In this document: one piece after another, positions 11,361-23,989 of the stretch
Numbering within the stretch: position 1 is the first letter of the stretch
Layout of the letters: each line of letters opens with the position of its first letter
From: Gautieria morchelliformis
Lineage: Eukaryota > Basidiomycota > Agaricomycetes > Gomphales > Gomphaceae
Reading direction: 5' to 3'
DNA length: 64,000 nt
Assembly: GCA_015179125.1 (NCBI GenBank)
Contig: WHVA01000327.1
Span: 62,001-126,000 of the forward strand
The notes under the pieces: model-generated
Databases searched by the model: none
The model's input: only the letters and a program-made list of their open reading frames with translations
What the model was told of the DNA's origin: nothing
Program-made: the position numbers and the translations under genes

Positions 11361-11532
11361 GTAGTGCTGAATAGAATTGTGTCTACGTAGTTTTGCTAGA
11401 TATGCACCTACTTACGGATTTTGGCAGGGAAAGTGAACGCAAAGTGAGGCGCTCAACGTTAGAAAAGTACCTGCAACTCCGCTCACCTTTTTTTCGTGAG
11501 CCAAAGTATAGCTTGTTGCTCAATCAAAATCA

Positions 11533-12770
11533 ATGGCCTTTGGTGAGAATCCTTCAATATGGAATATAATGTAATCCAATACTAGTCACAGGTGAATCAG
11601 GAGGCAGAGGCGGATTTAGTGGGAGAGGCGGTGGGCGAGGGCGAGGAGGTGATAGAGGTGGGAGAGGTGGAGGTCGAGGCGGCAGAGGTACGTTTCTCAT
11701 CACATGTTCCGTTATTTATTGAGAAATAATTAGGTGGGGATCTACGAGGGGGAGGTTTCTCGCGTGGAGGTCGTGGAGGAGGTCGTGGTGCACCCCGGGG
11801 TCGTGGAGGCGCACGAGGTGGTGCACGCGGCGGACGCGGAGGCGCAAGAGGCGGCTCCAACGTTGTGCTTGAGCCTCATCGACACCCAGGTGTGTACATT
11901 GCGAAAGGCAAGGAACATCTACTTGTCACCAAAAACATCGTACCTGGCGAATCTGTATACGGTGAAAAACGAATTTCGATCTCTGGCGATGTGGAGGGCA
12001 CAAAGGTCGAATACCGGGTGTGGAATCCCTTCCGGAGCAAATTGGCTGCTGGAATATTGGGCGGTCTTGACGATATCTTCATTGCTCCTGGTAAGAAGGT
12101 GCTTTATCTCGGCGCTGCCAGTGGAACAAGTGTGAGCCACGTGGCAGACGTGGTTGGACCAGTGAGATGCGTTTTCTCTAATTTGTGGCCACGGCTTAGA
12201 CCTCACTGAAGGAGGGGACTGTATACGCCGTCGAGTTTTCCAATCGATCCGGTCGTGACTTGATCAATATGGCCAAAAAGCGAACCAACGTCATTCGTGC
12301 GTTAATATTCAACCATTTTCACCTGAGCTGACTTTGGCGCAGCGATTATTGAGGATGCACGTTATCCGCAAAAGTACCGGATGCTTCTATCACTTGTAGA
12401 TGTCATCTTTGCAGACGTAGCACAACCGGACCAGGCGCGAATAGTGGGCATTAATGCACACCATTTCCTTAAGAATGGTGGACACGCTGTGATATCCATC
12501 AAAGCCAACTGCATCGATTCTCTGGCGCCGGCTGAAGCTGTTTTTGCCAGTGAAGCCAAAAGACTGGTTGCGGAAAAATTTAAGCCCTTGGAACAATTGA
12601 CCTTGGAGGTAGGCTTTGCATCCTAAGCCTTTATGAAGAACTGACCCACCACGGTGTGCTTTTGTCCAGCCATATGAACGGGTGCGTTGTGTTTGACTGA
12701 AAACTATATCCCTAAGCTTAACTATCTCAAGGACCACGCTATGCTAATTGCAGAATATAAGCGACACTAA
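11533..12770 (+). CDS. NOP1: Fibrillarin, snoRNP 2'-O-methyltransferase
   Basis: Fibrillarin is the box C/D snoRNP methyltransferase that modifies rRNA in the nucleolus. The first coding exon is only 10 nt (ATGGCCTTTG, 11533-11542); the intron 11543-11591 follows. The N-terminus is a glycine/arginine-rich GAR domain ([18 protein letters not shown] and further RGG repeats to about 11855). The methyltransferase domain begins at [19 protein letters not shown], with the AdoMet-binding segment [17 protein letters not shown] and later [15 protein letters not shown] and [16 protein letters not shown]. The last exons read LEPYER and [12 protein letters not shown] with the stop at 12768-12770. Length is about 310 residues, normal for the family. 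The DHAM..YKRH end is reached only by splicing from gtgcgt (after CGG) to the aag before GACCAC; reading through would hit a stop. Confidence 0.95.
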
Positions 12771-12830
12771 CTACTTTGTTTCGACATGTATTTGTCTATA
12801 TTCCTGTAGTAGAACAAACTTATACGTAAA

Positions 12831-15800
12831 ATGGCTGACTCTGTCCTCGAGCTTAGCCAGAGGCGCCCAGCATACGAATTCTGCGACCACCACCTCGACT
12901 TGTCTGTTTCAACAACGGCACCCCACCTTGCCGCTAATAGGCGAATGCATAAGTCGTCTGAAGTTGCCCTCGAACTAGGGACACCGCCAGGCTCTCCCTC
13001 ACGCACGTCTGAAGAATTTGAGCAAGTGCCATACCCTCCCAACACAACTTCTACCGAGACACACTGGGGCCCTCCTCGCACAGTTGTCGAGGAGGAACTA
13101 CCATTACACTACATGAACGAAGATAAAGCCCGGCGAAGAGTCAGGTCAGGCACGGGAGTGTCACACGAGAGCGGAAGCAGGAAGTATGAAACAGAGTACG
13201 ACGATGAGAAGGAGTCGTACCATGACAAGCTGCGCCCCGTACACATCCCACGCGTAGGGAGGGGTATGCAAAGAAACCTTCCTCCCACTAATCTAGTAAG
13301 CATTACATGCATCTGCATTCAGCAATGGCCTCTGATCGATGGCGTAGACCGAGTTCATCCAACAAAATCTGGAACACATCACGCCAGCTGTATACACACT
13401 ACTGTCATGCTGGACGCGCTTCTACGAAATTGGCAAGGCCGCCAACGTTGTTTGGGATGAAGCTCACTTCGGGAAATTTGGATCTTATTATCTGAAGCGG
13501 GAGTTTTATTTCGATGTACACCCACCACTAGGGAAAATGTTAGTGGGGCTTGCCGGAGCACTTGCAGGCTACGATGGCCACTTCGAATTCAAGAGTGGAT
13601 CGGACTATGATGAAAATGTCCCATTCGTTGCCATGAGAGTTATGCTTGCCCTATTTGGCGTCGGGATGGTACCTCTCGCATGGTACACGGCGGTGGAATT
13701 GGGTCTCACCTGGAGAGCATGTCACCTGGTTGCTCTGATGGTTCTTTTAGGTGAATATTTTACTTGTCGCACTGGAACTCGTAACTTATACACTTATCTA
13801 GACGTGGCGTGGTTGTGCATATCGCGTTTCATTCTCCTTGACTCTATGCTTCTGTTCTTTACCTTCAGTACAGTCTTTTGCTTGACCAAGTTTCACAACC
13901 AGCAGTACCAGTGAGTATGCCGTTCATGATTCCATGGAAGGATACGCACAGATATTGACCCGAGTAAGGTCATTCTCAATTGATTGGTGGCTATGGCTTT
14001 CGCTCACGGGTCTTTCGATTGGCTGCGTGACTAGGTGAGCGCTTCTATTGCTCATGGCTGTGGTGAAGACCTACCCCAAGACTGTGCAGCGTTAAATGGG
14101 TTGGGCTGTTTGTTACTCTGCTCGTTGGAGCTTACACCATTGAAGACCTTTGGGATAAGTTTGGGGATCTCAAAATGCCAGTGGTAAGTTAGTACGCCCG
14201 TTTTGACTCCTCTATTTGAATCTTGGTTCTTTTTTTCTTCTGTAGAGAACGTATATGAAGCATTGGATCGCCCGAGGTGTATGCTTAATCTTTGTTCCGT
14301 TACTGGTATACATGGCATCATTCAAGATTCACTTCTTAATTTTGAATCATTCTGGACCTGGCGATGCCCAAATGAGTTCGTTATTTCAGGCTAACCTGGT
14401 TGGAAATGACTTCGCCGAAGACCCACTTGGTGGAGTATTCCATACGCTTTGTTATAGTAAATTCTCATCTCAGTCACAGACATTGCGTTCGGCTCCAAGA
14501 TCACCCTCAAGAACGTCGGGTATGGCGGGGGCCTACTTCACTCCCACATCCAAACTTACCCTGTCGGCTCAAACCAGCAACAGGTCACATGCTACCACTA
14601 CAAGGATGACAATAACCAGTGGATCGTTCTACAGTCCTGGAGCGAGCCAACATTGAACCCCAATGGCGAGCTACGGTTCTTGCAAGATGGAGATATTATA
14701 CGACTATCCCATGCCCCCACAACCCGTAACCTGCACTCTCATCCCGTCTCTGCACCGGTTACCAAGCTTAGCCATGAAGTTTCATGTTACGGGAATACCA
14801 CCGTCGGAGACATTAATGACCATTGGATCGTGGAGGTGGTCGATGACATTCAGCGGGGCAGCCCAGAGAATGCCCACCGGATACATTCTTTGTCAACTCG
14901 TATGCGACTCCGCCATGAGAATCTTGGGTGCTATCTGCGTGCCGCCAACGCGGTCCTACCACAGTGGGGTTTCAAGCAAATTGAGGTCAGTTGCGATCCA
15001 GAGAACAATCCTAAAGATGCGCATACATATTGGAATGTGGAGAGTCATTGGAACGACAGACGTGAGTCTTCTTTCTTTCTTTTTATGAGCGCGTACATGA
15101 TCTTGATACAACTCTGCCCTTAGTTCCTCCGGGTGAACAATCCCTTTATAGCTCGCCGTTTTTTCGCGACTTCTGGCATCTCAACGTCGCAATGATGACG
15201 TCGAACAATGCGCTCATCCCCGATCCTGACAAAGAGGACGTCCTAGCTTCAAAACCTACTGACTGGCCATGGATGCATTTAGGCTTACGTATGTGCGGCT
15301 GGGCTGACAACCAAATCAAATACTACCTGCTCGGGACACCAATGGTCTGGTGGTCTGGCACGTTTAGCTTGATTGTCTCGTTGGTTGTACTTGGCATTTA
15401 CCTACTCCGGATGCAAAGGCGTTACAATGACTTTGAACATGGTGTGTTGTTTTGTTTTGTTCAGGGTACGCCTTGTAACGTGTGGTAGGGGAATGGGATC
15501 ATTTCTTGTATGTTGGCAAGATTGCTTTCGTTGGATGGAGTTTCCACTACTGTGAGTGCTGCTAACGTCTCCTAATACGCCGCTTGACGTTTAAAGCAGT
15601 GCCGTTCCTTATCATGGGTCGTGTAAGTTCTCAAGCTGCTATTGTTGTACACCATTGTCTGATAGCGTTTCTCAGGTGACATACGTACACCACTATGTGC
15701 GTCTCGCATTCCTTGCCACATACCCCGCTCACCTTTTTGCAGCTTCCTGCATTATACTTCTCTGTCTTGATGGCGGCACACCTGACTGACCACCTCGTCT

Positions 15801-16018
15801 TCCGATCGCGCCGACTGAAGGAGCAAACTAAGTATGGCGTGTTTGCCATTTACATACTTTTAATTGTTGGTACGTTTTGGTGGTTCAAGGGCCTTGCTTT
15901 TGGTATGGAAGGTCCCATCGCAGAACAGTGGGGATTGCAATGGCGTAAAGTAATTGATCTTGCTTTGATGAGATGGGTTGTCAGCTGACGCTTTTTACAG
16001 AGTTGGAACCTATACTGA
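12831..16018 (+). CDS. PMT2: Dolichyl-phosphate-mannose-protein mannosyltransferase, PMT2 type
   Basis: This multi-pass ER membrane enzyme transfers mannose from dolichol phosphate to Ser/Thr of secretory proteins. The start is MADSVLELSQRRPAYEF at 12831. A long cytosolic acidic/basic N-terminus precedes the PMT core: VVWDEAHFGKFGSYYLKRE and YFDVHPPLGKMLVGLAG, including the DE pair of the first luminal loop. Then come hydrophobic helices, a MIR region (GYGGGLLHSHIQTYPVGSNQ, QQVTCYHYKDDNNQWIVL, NDHWIVEVVDD) and C-terminal membrane helices. The final exon after an intron near 15950-16000 gives KSWNLY and the stop at 16016-16018. The wording of the first loop and the MIR motif favours PMT2 over PMT1 or PMT4. 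Many short introns are present, and not every junction was resolved. It starts 60 bp after the fibrillarin stop in the same orientation. Confidence 0.85.
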
Positions 16019-16121
16019 TGTTCAAGAGTGCATAATAACTTATGGGTCTCATGGCAGAATCCAAGCTTTTAATAAGATTTATGCAATATTGCAACGAACA
16101 GAATACAATAATATTCTAGAT

Positions 16122-18954
16122 CTACTCGACGTCGCTATGATTGTCGCGTGGGTCCGAGTCGTATTCACTTCTTAGGCTTTGTTTGGCTTCCGTTATAAGG
16201 TCTGGTGTCGATACAAGACCGCCATTTGAACCGCCTAGCCCTAAAAGATACATCCTACTTGATTCACTATTTCGTAACTTCGAAGGAGACTCCAGGAGTG
16301 ACAAGTTTGGACGAGTTTGAGATGGCATCGGTATACGAAGGTCCAGATAAGCATACGGGTCGCTGACTGTTAGCGTTGCTTCGGGGGAGGGTCTAGAAGA
16401 AAACGTAGACGTGCGATTCGACCGTGGTGTTGTTATCACTGTCCCGAACGTTGGTGCAGGGCTAGATGCCCGCTTTGGCGGTGTGGAAAGGAAAGGTGTC
16501 CAAGACGTCCAAATCGGGGGTGTCTCCGTAGCAGGCTGGAGCTGGGCCTCAGGCCGTGCGTCAAGCTCGTGTAACGCTCGCTTGACTTGCGCTATATCGT
16601 GCTGGAGATCTGCTACCTTTATTGTGAAAGCTTCATGTGCCTTTGTGACGGCTAGTGCCGTTCCATCGACGAAAGACTGGAGTTCGCGACGCGCGTCCGC
16701 GCCATTGGCTACGGCCAAGGCACCAGGAACGCGGAGCATAGTTTCAAAGCCTTGAATAATTCTCTCCTCGTCCGCCATCCGTATCTCTAACTCGACACGC
16801 GCGTCCTCGCAAAAGTCGTCAAGTCTGTATACCACGTTGCTCAACGTTGATTTGTCCGCATGGCTAGATAATTCAGCCGTCTTCAGGTGACCAAGTGCTA
16901 AATGGCAATCACGAAAAGCGCGTTGCAGCTGTTCATAACGACGAGACACTGTCAATTCATCGATAAGTGGGCTTGGCGGCCGAGACTGTTGCTCATCGGA
17001 AAGAAGTTGGACAGGCGGGTGTGCAAGAATGTTTGTCTCTTCTATGCTGGAGGCTTGCTCAGGCCTATCACGGGCTGACCGAGGTCTTCCTATATCATCG
17101 CCATCCTCTGCCTGAGCTGAAACATTTCCATGTTCTTTCTGTTCCCCACCTGAAGCATCATCATGGTATTGGGGTTGTTCCGTGGTCTGTGGAGGTGGTA
17201 TAGGAGAAGATGCTGTATCATTCTCGAGGTCTAGAGATGGTGTGCGAGGAACCTCTGAAAGTTTGGGTTCGCTGGGTATCGTTACTTGATCCGGCTGGTC
17301 CGGCTTCTTGCCCGGATCAGCTATGTTTTGCTGCGATGTAGATTGTGAAACGTGGAATTTCTCTCCTATTGTCCTAGTTAAGGCCAAACGTTTCTCGGTC
17401 TCTTCCTGGAGTTCCGAAAGGAGCGACCTACAGGTGTGCTCTGCGAAGACGACTCTTTCCCATGAAGCACACTCCAGAGAGTTAGTGACGGGATAATCTG
17501 AATGAGACAAAGAGGCGCGTAAAGCGTGTGCGTCCTCGATCATGCGATCAAGTGTAGCTGATAACTCTGATGACGAATTGGATGATGAAGGCTCCATGGT
17601 GGTTGACATCGCTCCCCGATGTTCCTCGGCTCGTCTTAACCAAATACTGAGCGCTCCGCTCATCTTTTCTTCACGAACAACGCTTCGAAGTCGTAGCGCT
17701 ACTTCGCGCCTCCGGCCAAAAGTTTCGCGCGAGATGTCCTCCGTGAGCTGATCCAAAATATCTCTCAATTGAGCTGCACGTGTTCGCTCCAAGGCTAAAG
17801 CTTGTGACAGTGCTTCATTTGAACTGGAAACGGTAGCTAAGGTCATTGCATGCCGTGACTTCACGTTAGAGAGAGCAGTCTGAAGTATGTCTATGGATGA
17901 CTGCGAGAAGCGCCTATTGCAGACAAAACATTAATTCGATAGGCTTTAAGATGTGATATTGAGTGACCACATACATATATCTAGATACTAGTTTCCCAGC
18001 CGCTGTGTCGTCTATTTTGCAACGTTCCACCTCGACCAAAGCTTCTGCCAACTTAGATCTGTCCTGTCTAGAAATTTCACGTTCTGAGTCCAGTTTGTTC
18101 AGAACAGCTGAAAGTTCAGCGTGAAGTCGCGTGATCTCAGCTTGAAGATCAGAGGTTTCCGAGTTGAATTCATAAAGAAGTCGCTGGAGGGAGTACCGAT
18201 TCTCAGTAAGAGATCGTAAGATAGTCTTGCTTCGGGTCTGCGGAGAAGAGGGGGAGGGGGACCTTCTGTTTGTGGAAAGAAAGTTAGATGGCAATGCAGC
18301 ATACACCAACTCTGAAATACTTGTACTGACACTCTTGAAGGCCCATCGTCGGCCCCTTCAGGTATATCCTGAGCTTTGGGCATTCTTCCCTCCATCGAAC
18401 GAACAAGGTCGGCATATTCCATAACGACAGCGTCAGCCATTCGAGCCTCTTCTTCAGCCGCTTTACATTTTCGTGTGAGTTCTCTCTCCCGAGATCTGCA
18501 CTCGAACTCTGCCTGCCGTATCCTGTCTGCTTCAGCACGGGACGCATTCGCCTCGAGCTGCATTCCCATTTTCTCGGATATGGCTTGGGCAAGTTCCGTA
18601 GTCCTCTGCAGAAGGATGCTCTCCGTATGAGATAATTTGTCAGAGACGCGTCGCAATGCGAGAGTGAGCTCAGTGACTTCACGGGGAGCATGGGTAGGTT
18701 CGGGATTATCTCGCAGAACAGTGAGTTCCTCCTTGAGACGAGTATTCTCTGCTTCAAGTAATTTCGAATGTGCATACGTGTCGCTGGCTTCCAAGTGTGC
18801 TCGTTGGAGCTGCAAGGAAGATATGTGGGCGGCGTGCTACACAAATTTCAGAAACTAAGATGAATCGTGTGTAAGCATGCACACCTGCCTGATACTTGTC
18901 GAGTGCTGTCTTCAAGCTGCTTAGCTCCAGCGCAAGCGGGTGTTCGTCTGCCAT
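16122..18954 (-). CDS. Large coiled-coil protein, function unknown
   Basis: The start is at 18952-18954 (MADEHPLALELSSLKTALDK). After one short intron the protein is a near-continuous coiled coil: LQLQRAHLEASDTYAHSKL, LLEAENTRLKEELTVLRD, RVSDKLSHTESILLQRTTEL, LLYEFNSETSDLQAEITRLH, then a large 3' exon from 17864 with RTRAAQLRDILDQLTEDIS and further heptads. A Pro/Ser-rich middle (about 17240-16980) contains EPKLSEVPRTPSLDLEND, and the C-terminal part (WTSWTPFLSTPPKRAS onward) looks disordered and ends SDPRDNHSDVE. There are no catalytic motifs or membrane segments. Total length is about 900 residues. Such proteins are usually scaffolds of the cytoskeleton, spindle pole or Golgi; the sequence does not say which. 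It converges on PMT2 with 103 bp between stops. Confidence 0.8.
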
Positions 18955-19063
18955 TACTTATTCTGTCGTGGCGGTGCGTCGGAGTGGTTAAGCGGACTTT
19001 GATTGTTTTTCTTCCTCAGCCTCAACCCTGTTGGACTCCATCTATCAACTCAAAAATCATAAC

Positions 19064-20491
19064 ATGTCTGGAGCAAGAGGTTGTTTTAATTGCGGCGGAT
19101 GCATGTTGATTCCCTTTCCTTGTGCCCGGCGGGAAATGCTGACGGGCGTGATCGCTGTGTTTGCTTTACATACCTTGTGGCGTCGTCTGTCTTCTTGCGC
19201 GATGGGGACGACGTATTTTAATCGAAATCGATCAATCCAAATCTTTAACGTTTGCGTTTCATGTCGCGCGGTTTTTGGTACGCGTGTCGTTTCCTGTCTG
19301 TCTGATCAACACAATTTTCGCTGGGTCAATGTGCCCAATTAGTTGGCCACCAGGCCGCCCAATGCCCCAAGGCGGGCACCCCGACTTGGTGAAGAGTGAT
19401 TTCTTCTATTGCGAGGCTTGACTAGCTGATTCCCATAAAACGCTTTTAGTTATAACTGTATGTTCTTTCACTTGTTGTTACCTCCTACAGCGCCCACGTG
19501 ATACATGTAATGCGTCAGGCGGTCTGGAAGGCCATGTCTCACGCGGTTGGTTGTCTCTTATCTGCCAAAGGCGTTATATTTGACTCATTACTGGTTGCTG
19601 CAGATTGTACCATGGAGCCAAAGCCTAAGAGCTGCTACAAATGTGGTGCAGAGTGCGTTCTTTTTTTTTGTTTATCTGTCTAACCCATTCCTGATGGCAT
19701 GGACGCAGAGGCCACATTGTGCGCAATCCGTTTGACTGGCTCTGTGCCGGGACTGATGCTTCTGTTCCAGTCGCGCGAATGCCCCCAGGCTACTGAAGGT
19801 GCCGGAGGTTGGGGGGGAGCGTCAGGAGGTGGCGGCGGCGGCGGCGGCACATCAGGGGCCGAGTGTTACCGATGTGGAAAGGTGTGGTATCTACTCTAAC
19901 AAAGGTTTTAGTAACATTTGCTTACATGCCTAGGTCGGCCATATTGCCCGCTCTTGCCCTGATGCTGGTAATGGAGGTGGCAGTTACGGTGGGGGAGGTG
20001 GTGGGGGATATGGGAACTTTGGTTCACAGAGCAAAACTTGGTAGGTGCACTAGTAGTACCTTCCCTCTTGGATTGAAAACGCTAACCCACAACACTAGTT
20101 ACACATGCGGAGGTGGTATGTGACGTTCAATCTAAGATCGAACATCAATTGACAATGACCAGTGGGCCATCTGAGCCGGGATTGTGTCCAAGGGTCGAAA
20201 TGCTACAATTGTTCTCAGACGTACGTGCCTTCAAGGTCAACTCTCCTATTTCAGTTAAGAGTAACAAATTATGTTTTAGCGGACATATCAGCAAAGGTAG
20301 ATTCAGTGACTTGATCTCTGATTTCTCAATGGCTTAACCGGTTTTGCAGAGTGCCCTCAGCCCCAGAGGCGGGCCTGCTACACGTGTGGCAGCGAACTGT
20401 AAGGACTTCATGTATGCTATCTTACACGACGTACTAAATGCCTGTTAGACACATTGCGCGGGACTGCCCCGGTCCTGTTGAGGCAACGTGA
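19064..20491 (+). CDS. GIS2: Seven-CCHC zinc-knuckle protein, Gis2/CNBP/byr3-like
   Basis: A cytosolic nucleic-acid-binding protein with seven knuckles of pattern Cx2Cx4Hx4C: CFNCGGFGHQAAQC, CYNCGLEGHVSRDC, CYKCGAEGHISREC, CYRCGKVGHIARSC, CYTCGGVGHLSRDC, CYNCSQTGHISKEC and CYTCGSELHIARDC. A Gly-rich linker lies between knuckles 3 and 4. I place 13 exons: 19064-19100, 19343-19388, 19450-19457, 19519-19545, 19604-19652, 19709-19718, 19771-19881, 19934-20040, 20099-20115, 20163-20220, 20280-20296, 20350-20398 and 20449-20491. They sum to 579 nt, or 192 residues plus stop. Four exons are 8, 10, 17 and 17 nt. Intron 1 (19101-19342) starts GCATGT, a GC-AG intron. The perfect knuckle spacing across every junction supports the model. 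In yeast and animals this family binds G-rich RNA and affects translation and stress granules. Confidence 0.9.
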
Positions 20492-21296
20492 AGAATTTGC
20501 TGTCTAGCTGCTATGCGCCCTTTCATGCATCTGTCTCCATTTCTTTTTCTTGCTTTCGAGCGCACTGTCCCGTCTTGCCCTGTCATCATAATCCATGTTG
20601 TCGACACCCAAAATGCATGCTTAATCAGCGATAAAATTCAAGCTGAAATATTAGCTGAAATATTAATAAGTCCGACACTTTATATTGCTCACATCTTGCT
20701 TATCCTCGAATGAGCGTGTCTGCATACTTATAGAGCTGCGAGAAATAGTTGAAATGCAGATCAATTCTTCGTGCGCTACTTATATGCACAGAGTACTAGT
20801 CCATACTTTGTCCTCATTGCACTGGAGCTGCGGGGAGTTTTGACCGTCGCTGGGGACCAGCCAGCGATGGGATCCCTCCGTGGCAAGAGACGATGCAACC
20901 ATCCTCCAAAGCACGACAGGTTTAGAACCGTGTCTCCCACCCTATTGTAGGGTCAGCTGCATCCGCGGGTATCCTCTCCCCTATATCATACTGTACTGCC
21001 TCTAGTTCCTGCTACAGCTACAGTCATCTGTAGTTAAAGTGCACCATAAACGCTCTGCGCTGATTATCTCTCTCTCTCTCTCCCATACTTGCCTTATATA
21101 TTAGCCCAAGGAGTGAGAGTAGCCTTCCACGAGTACTTAGTATTATTTGTTTGGGTCTCTAGCGGGATATCTATGATTTATATACACAATGATTTTGCGG
21201 GGAGCCGATGTTTGCGCCTTGTTTGGTTGCTATCCGAATTCCGCTCGCCCGTCGTTACAATTGCCTCACCATTTCGTTCGGTATCCTGTCCTAGAA
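20492..21296. other. Intergenic region, no gene seen
   Basis: Between the zinc-knuckle gene and COX5 there is no supported gene. Visible items are a 12-bp tandem pair agctgaaatatt at about 20640-20664, an imperfect 10-bp hairpin near 20843-20871 and a (TC)8 microsatellite at 21067-21082. The 3' half presumably carries the COX5 promoter. Confidence 0.5.
21067..21082. repeat. (TC)8 microsatellite
   Basis: A pure TC dinucleotide run of eight units about 215 bp upstream of the COX5 start codon. Pyrimidine tracts are common in fungal promoters and leaders. Confidence 0.9.
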
Positions 21297-21984
21297 ATGC
21301 ACGTTCTGCGTCTGGCCCGCATCCATCCCTCGTTGCGGGCTATTTTTCGTCGAGCGTCCACAGCATCTCACCCACATCCATCCATCGACTCACAGCAAGC
21401 CGTCATCCCGTTGTCTAATATCGAAGCCCAATGGGCCAAGTTCACTAAAGACGAGCAAATCACCGTGCATCGACAACTGGAGCAACTTCAAAAGAGAAAC
21501 TGGAAAGAGCTCAGTATAGATGAGAAGAAAGCTGGTAGGTCATTTACTTCTTACACCATTTTTTCCTACTGATATCTTCGTTCGCACCAATGTTTAGTAT
21601 ATTATGTTGCGTTTGGCCCCCATGGGCCTCGTACACCCACCAATCCTCCAGGAACCGTGATGAAAGTTCTTCTTAGCACGTTGGGCTTGCTGGGTGTCAG
21701 CGGGCTTCTATTCTCGTTCATCCGGTCACAAGGTATTTACAGGTAATTATCGTATGGCATCTCACGTTACCTGGCTCCTCAGCGCCACCACCTCCGAAGA
21801 CCATCACCAGAGAATGGCAGGAGGCCTCGAATGAACGCGCCATTGCACAAAAGGCGAACCCGATAACAGGTGCGTGGTGTTGTTGTCCTCCACTTTATTA
21901 CTTCACTGACAGACGATCTCCGTCTTCTCAGGTATCTCATCCGAGGGATATAAGGGTAAAGGCTTCGTAACTGCGTCAAAGTGA
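21297..21984 (+). CDS. COX5: Cytochrome c oxidase subunit 5 (Cox5/COX IV family), mitochondrial
   Basis: This is a nuclear-encoded inner-membrane subunit of complex IV. The chosen start MHVLRLARIHPSLRAIFRR (21297) gives a basic amphipathic mitochondrial presequence; an upstream in-frame ATG at 21189 would add 36 residues of no presequence character. The mature part reads AQWAKFTKDEQITVHRQLEQ, NWKELSIDEKKA, then after an intron YYVAFGPHGPRTPTNPPGT, a single transmembrane helix (VLLSTLGLLGVSGLLFSFI) and APPPPKTITREWQEASNERA, ending TASK. The W..LS.DEKKA.YY.AFGPHGPR wording is characteristic of Cox5/COX IV. Three short introns interrupt it; the stop is at 21982-21984. Length is about 170 residues, as expected. 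Confidence 0.93.
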
Positions 21985-22347
21985 GCTGCCTTGATGTTGG
22001 GGCAGTTTGTGACATTCGCGAGCTTGGGAAGCTGCAAATGCCCATGTAATAAAGTAGAGGTGGTCAAAGCTTCGATTGAAGAGTGAGCAGGAGACAGTAC
22101 AGTAACATATGGTCGCTCTTGGGCAAGACGAACGAGCTACAGTAGTCTTAATATGTTTATCAAGGGTATGAGAACATCCCACCGGAAACCCGTGGGGAAC
22201 ATGAAAGGGACATTTTTGTAACTCACCAGGCTATCATTACACCATGCTCAAGATGTATGCACTTCATCACACGCTTGCGTGTCAGCCTGCCCATGGCTGT
22301 CCAAACATAGTCTATCTTAGAGCCACTAGCACGTCTCATTGGCTTGT
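21985..22347. other. Convergent intergenic region, nothing seen
   Basis: This 363-bp stretch lies between the stops of COX5 and the ATP synthase epsilon gene. It probably holds both 3' untranslated regions. I see no gene, RNA or repeat. Confidence 0.5.
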
Positions 22348-22680
22348 CTAAACAGCTGCGCTCTTAGGTGCTCCTTTCTCAATCTTCTCGGGGGTCACCC
22401 ATACCTGGCAAGCAGAGTAAACGGAGGGCAAGTGTAGACCGTCACCGCGACATACCTGCTCCCCACCTTTTCCACTTTCCCAGTTCTGATATCTGACTGA
22501 AGTCAGACCACGCTTCTCGGCCTGAACGCGTTCCCCTTCTTTGAGGGATTGCCGCAAGGCACGAGCCGCGATTTGTGAATATCTATTGAACCTGATAGGA
22601 TCGTATAAGTTGTAGCTGTAGGAAGGTAGAAAAAATGTCATGTCTCCTCACGAAAAGTGACTACGCCAGAAAGCGCTCAT
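22348..22680 (-). CDS. ATP15: ATP synthase F1 subunit epsilon, mitochondrial
   Basis: The small central-stalk subunit of mitochondrial ATP synthase. The start at 22678-22680 gives MSAFWRSHFS; an intron (gtgagg..atcag) then joins to FNRYSQIAARALRQSLKEG, EKRGLTSVRYQNWESGKGG, and a second intron joins EQ to VWVTPEKIEKGAPKSAAV with the stop at 22348-22350. The MSAxWR..S...YxxIAARAxRxSLK pattern is that of fungal Atp15. The spliced protein is about 70 residues, right for the family. An internal ATG in the first intron can produce a longer false frame. It is convergent with COX5, so two respiratory-chain genes sit next to each other. Confidence 0.87.
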
Positions 22681-22837
22681 GTTTGCCCTATGGGAGACTT
22701 GAGAAAACTGTGTAGCGATGAAATAGACAAATAGCAGACTGCCGAATGAGCGCACCTATGACTGTTGTGGTTACTGTTGGCAGACAGACGCTCACACGGG
22801 AATTGAATTCCGAGTCCGCTTCACCTCCAATTCAGTG

Positions 22838-23807
<970 letters not shown>

Positions 23808-23989
23808 GGTTATTATATATTTAACGGAGGTCAATGTATGTATGCTGGCGGTCGAGTGTAACTTAATGTTATGATGATACCCAAGAGCAAATATAGTATA
23901 CGTCTGTATCGACACAATGCAGCAGGGACAAATAAAGGCGGGTAAAATGAAATTGACATCATTACAAAACAGAGTTGATACAATATCAA

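Larger units (their letters stand above)
10209..11532. other. Intergenic region, one hairpin and a doubtful small ORF
   Basis: This 1.3 kb stretch lies between the divergent starts of the deubiquitinase and fibrillarin genes and must contain both promoters. It holds a 16-bp perfect hairpin (10836-10878), a T-rich run at 10920-10931 and an uninterrupted 110-codon frame at 11028-11360, listed separately. I see no other gene or RNA gene. Confidence 0.5.

Noticed and set aside
18971-19000. tRNA-like start (gtgcgtcggagtggttaagcgg) resembling an A box
   Set aside because: No matching B box (ggttcgaatcc) or 3' acceptor half follows within 150 bp, so it is not a tRNA gene.
19101-19342. snoRNA inside the long first intron of the zinc-knuckle gene
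   Set aside because: I looked for box C (rtgatga) and box D (ctga) at suitable spacing and found only weak matches.
20843-20960. Structured RNA gene near an imperfect hairpin (tcgctgg..ccagcga)
   Set aside because: Stem is only 10 bp with a mismatch and there are no polymerase III signals or known RNA motifs.
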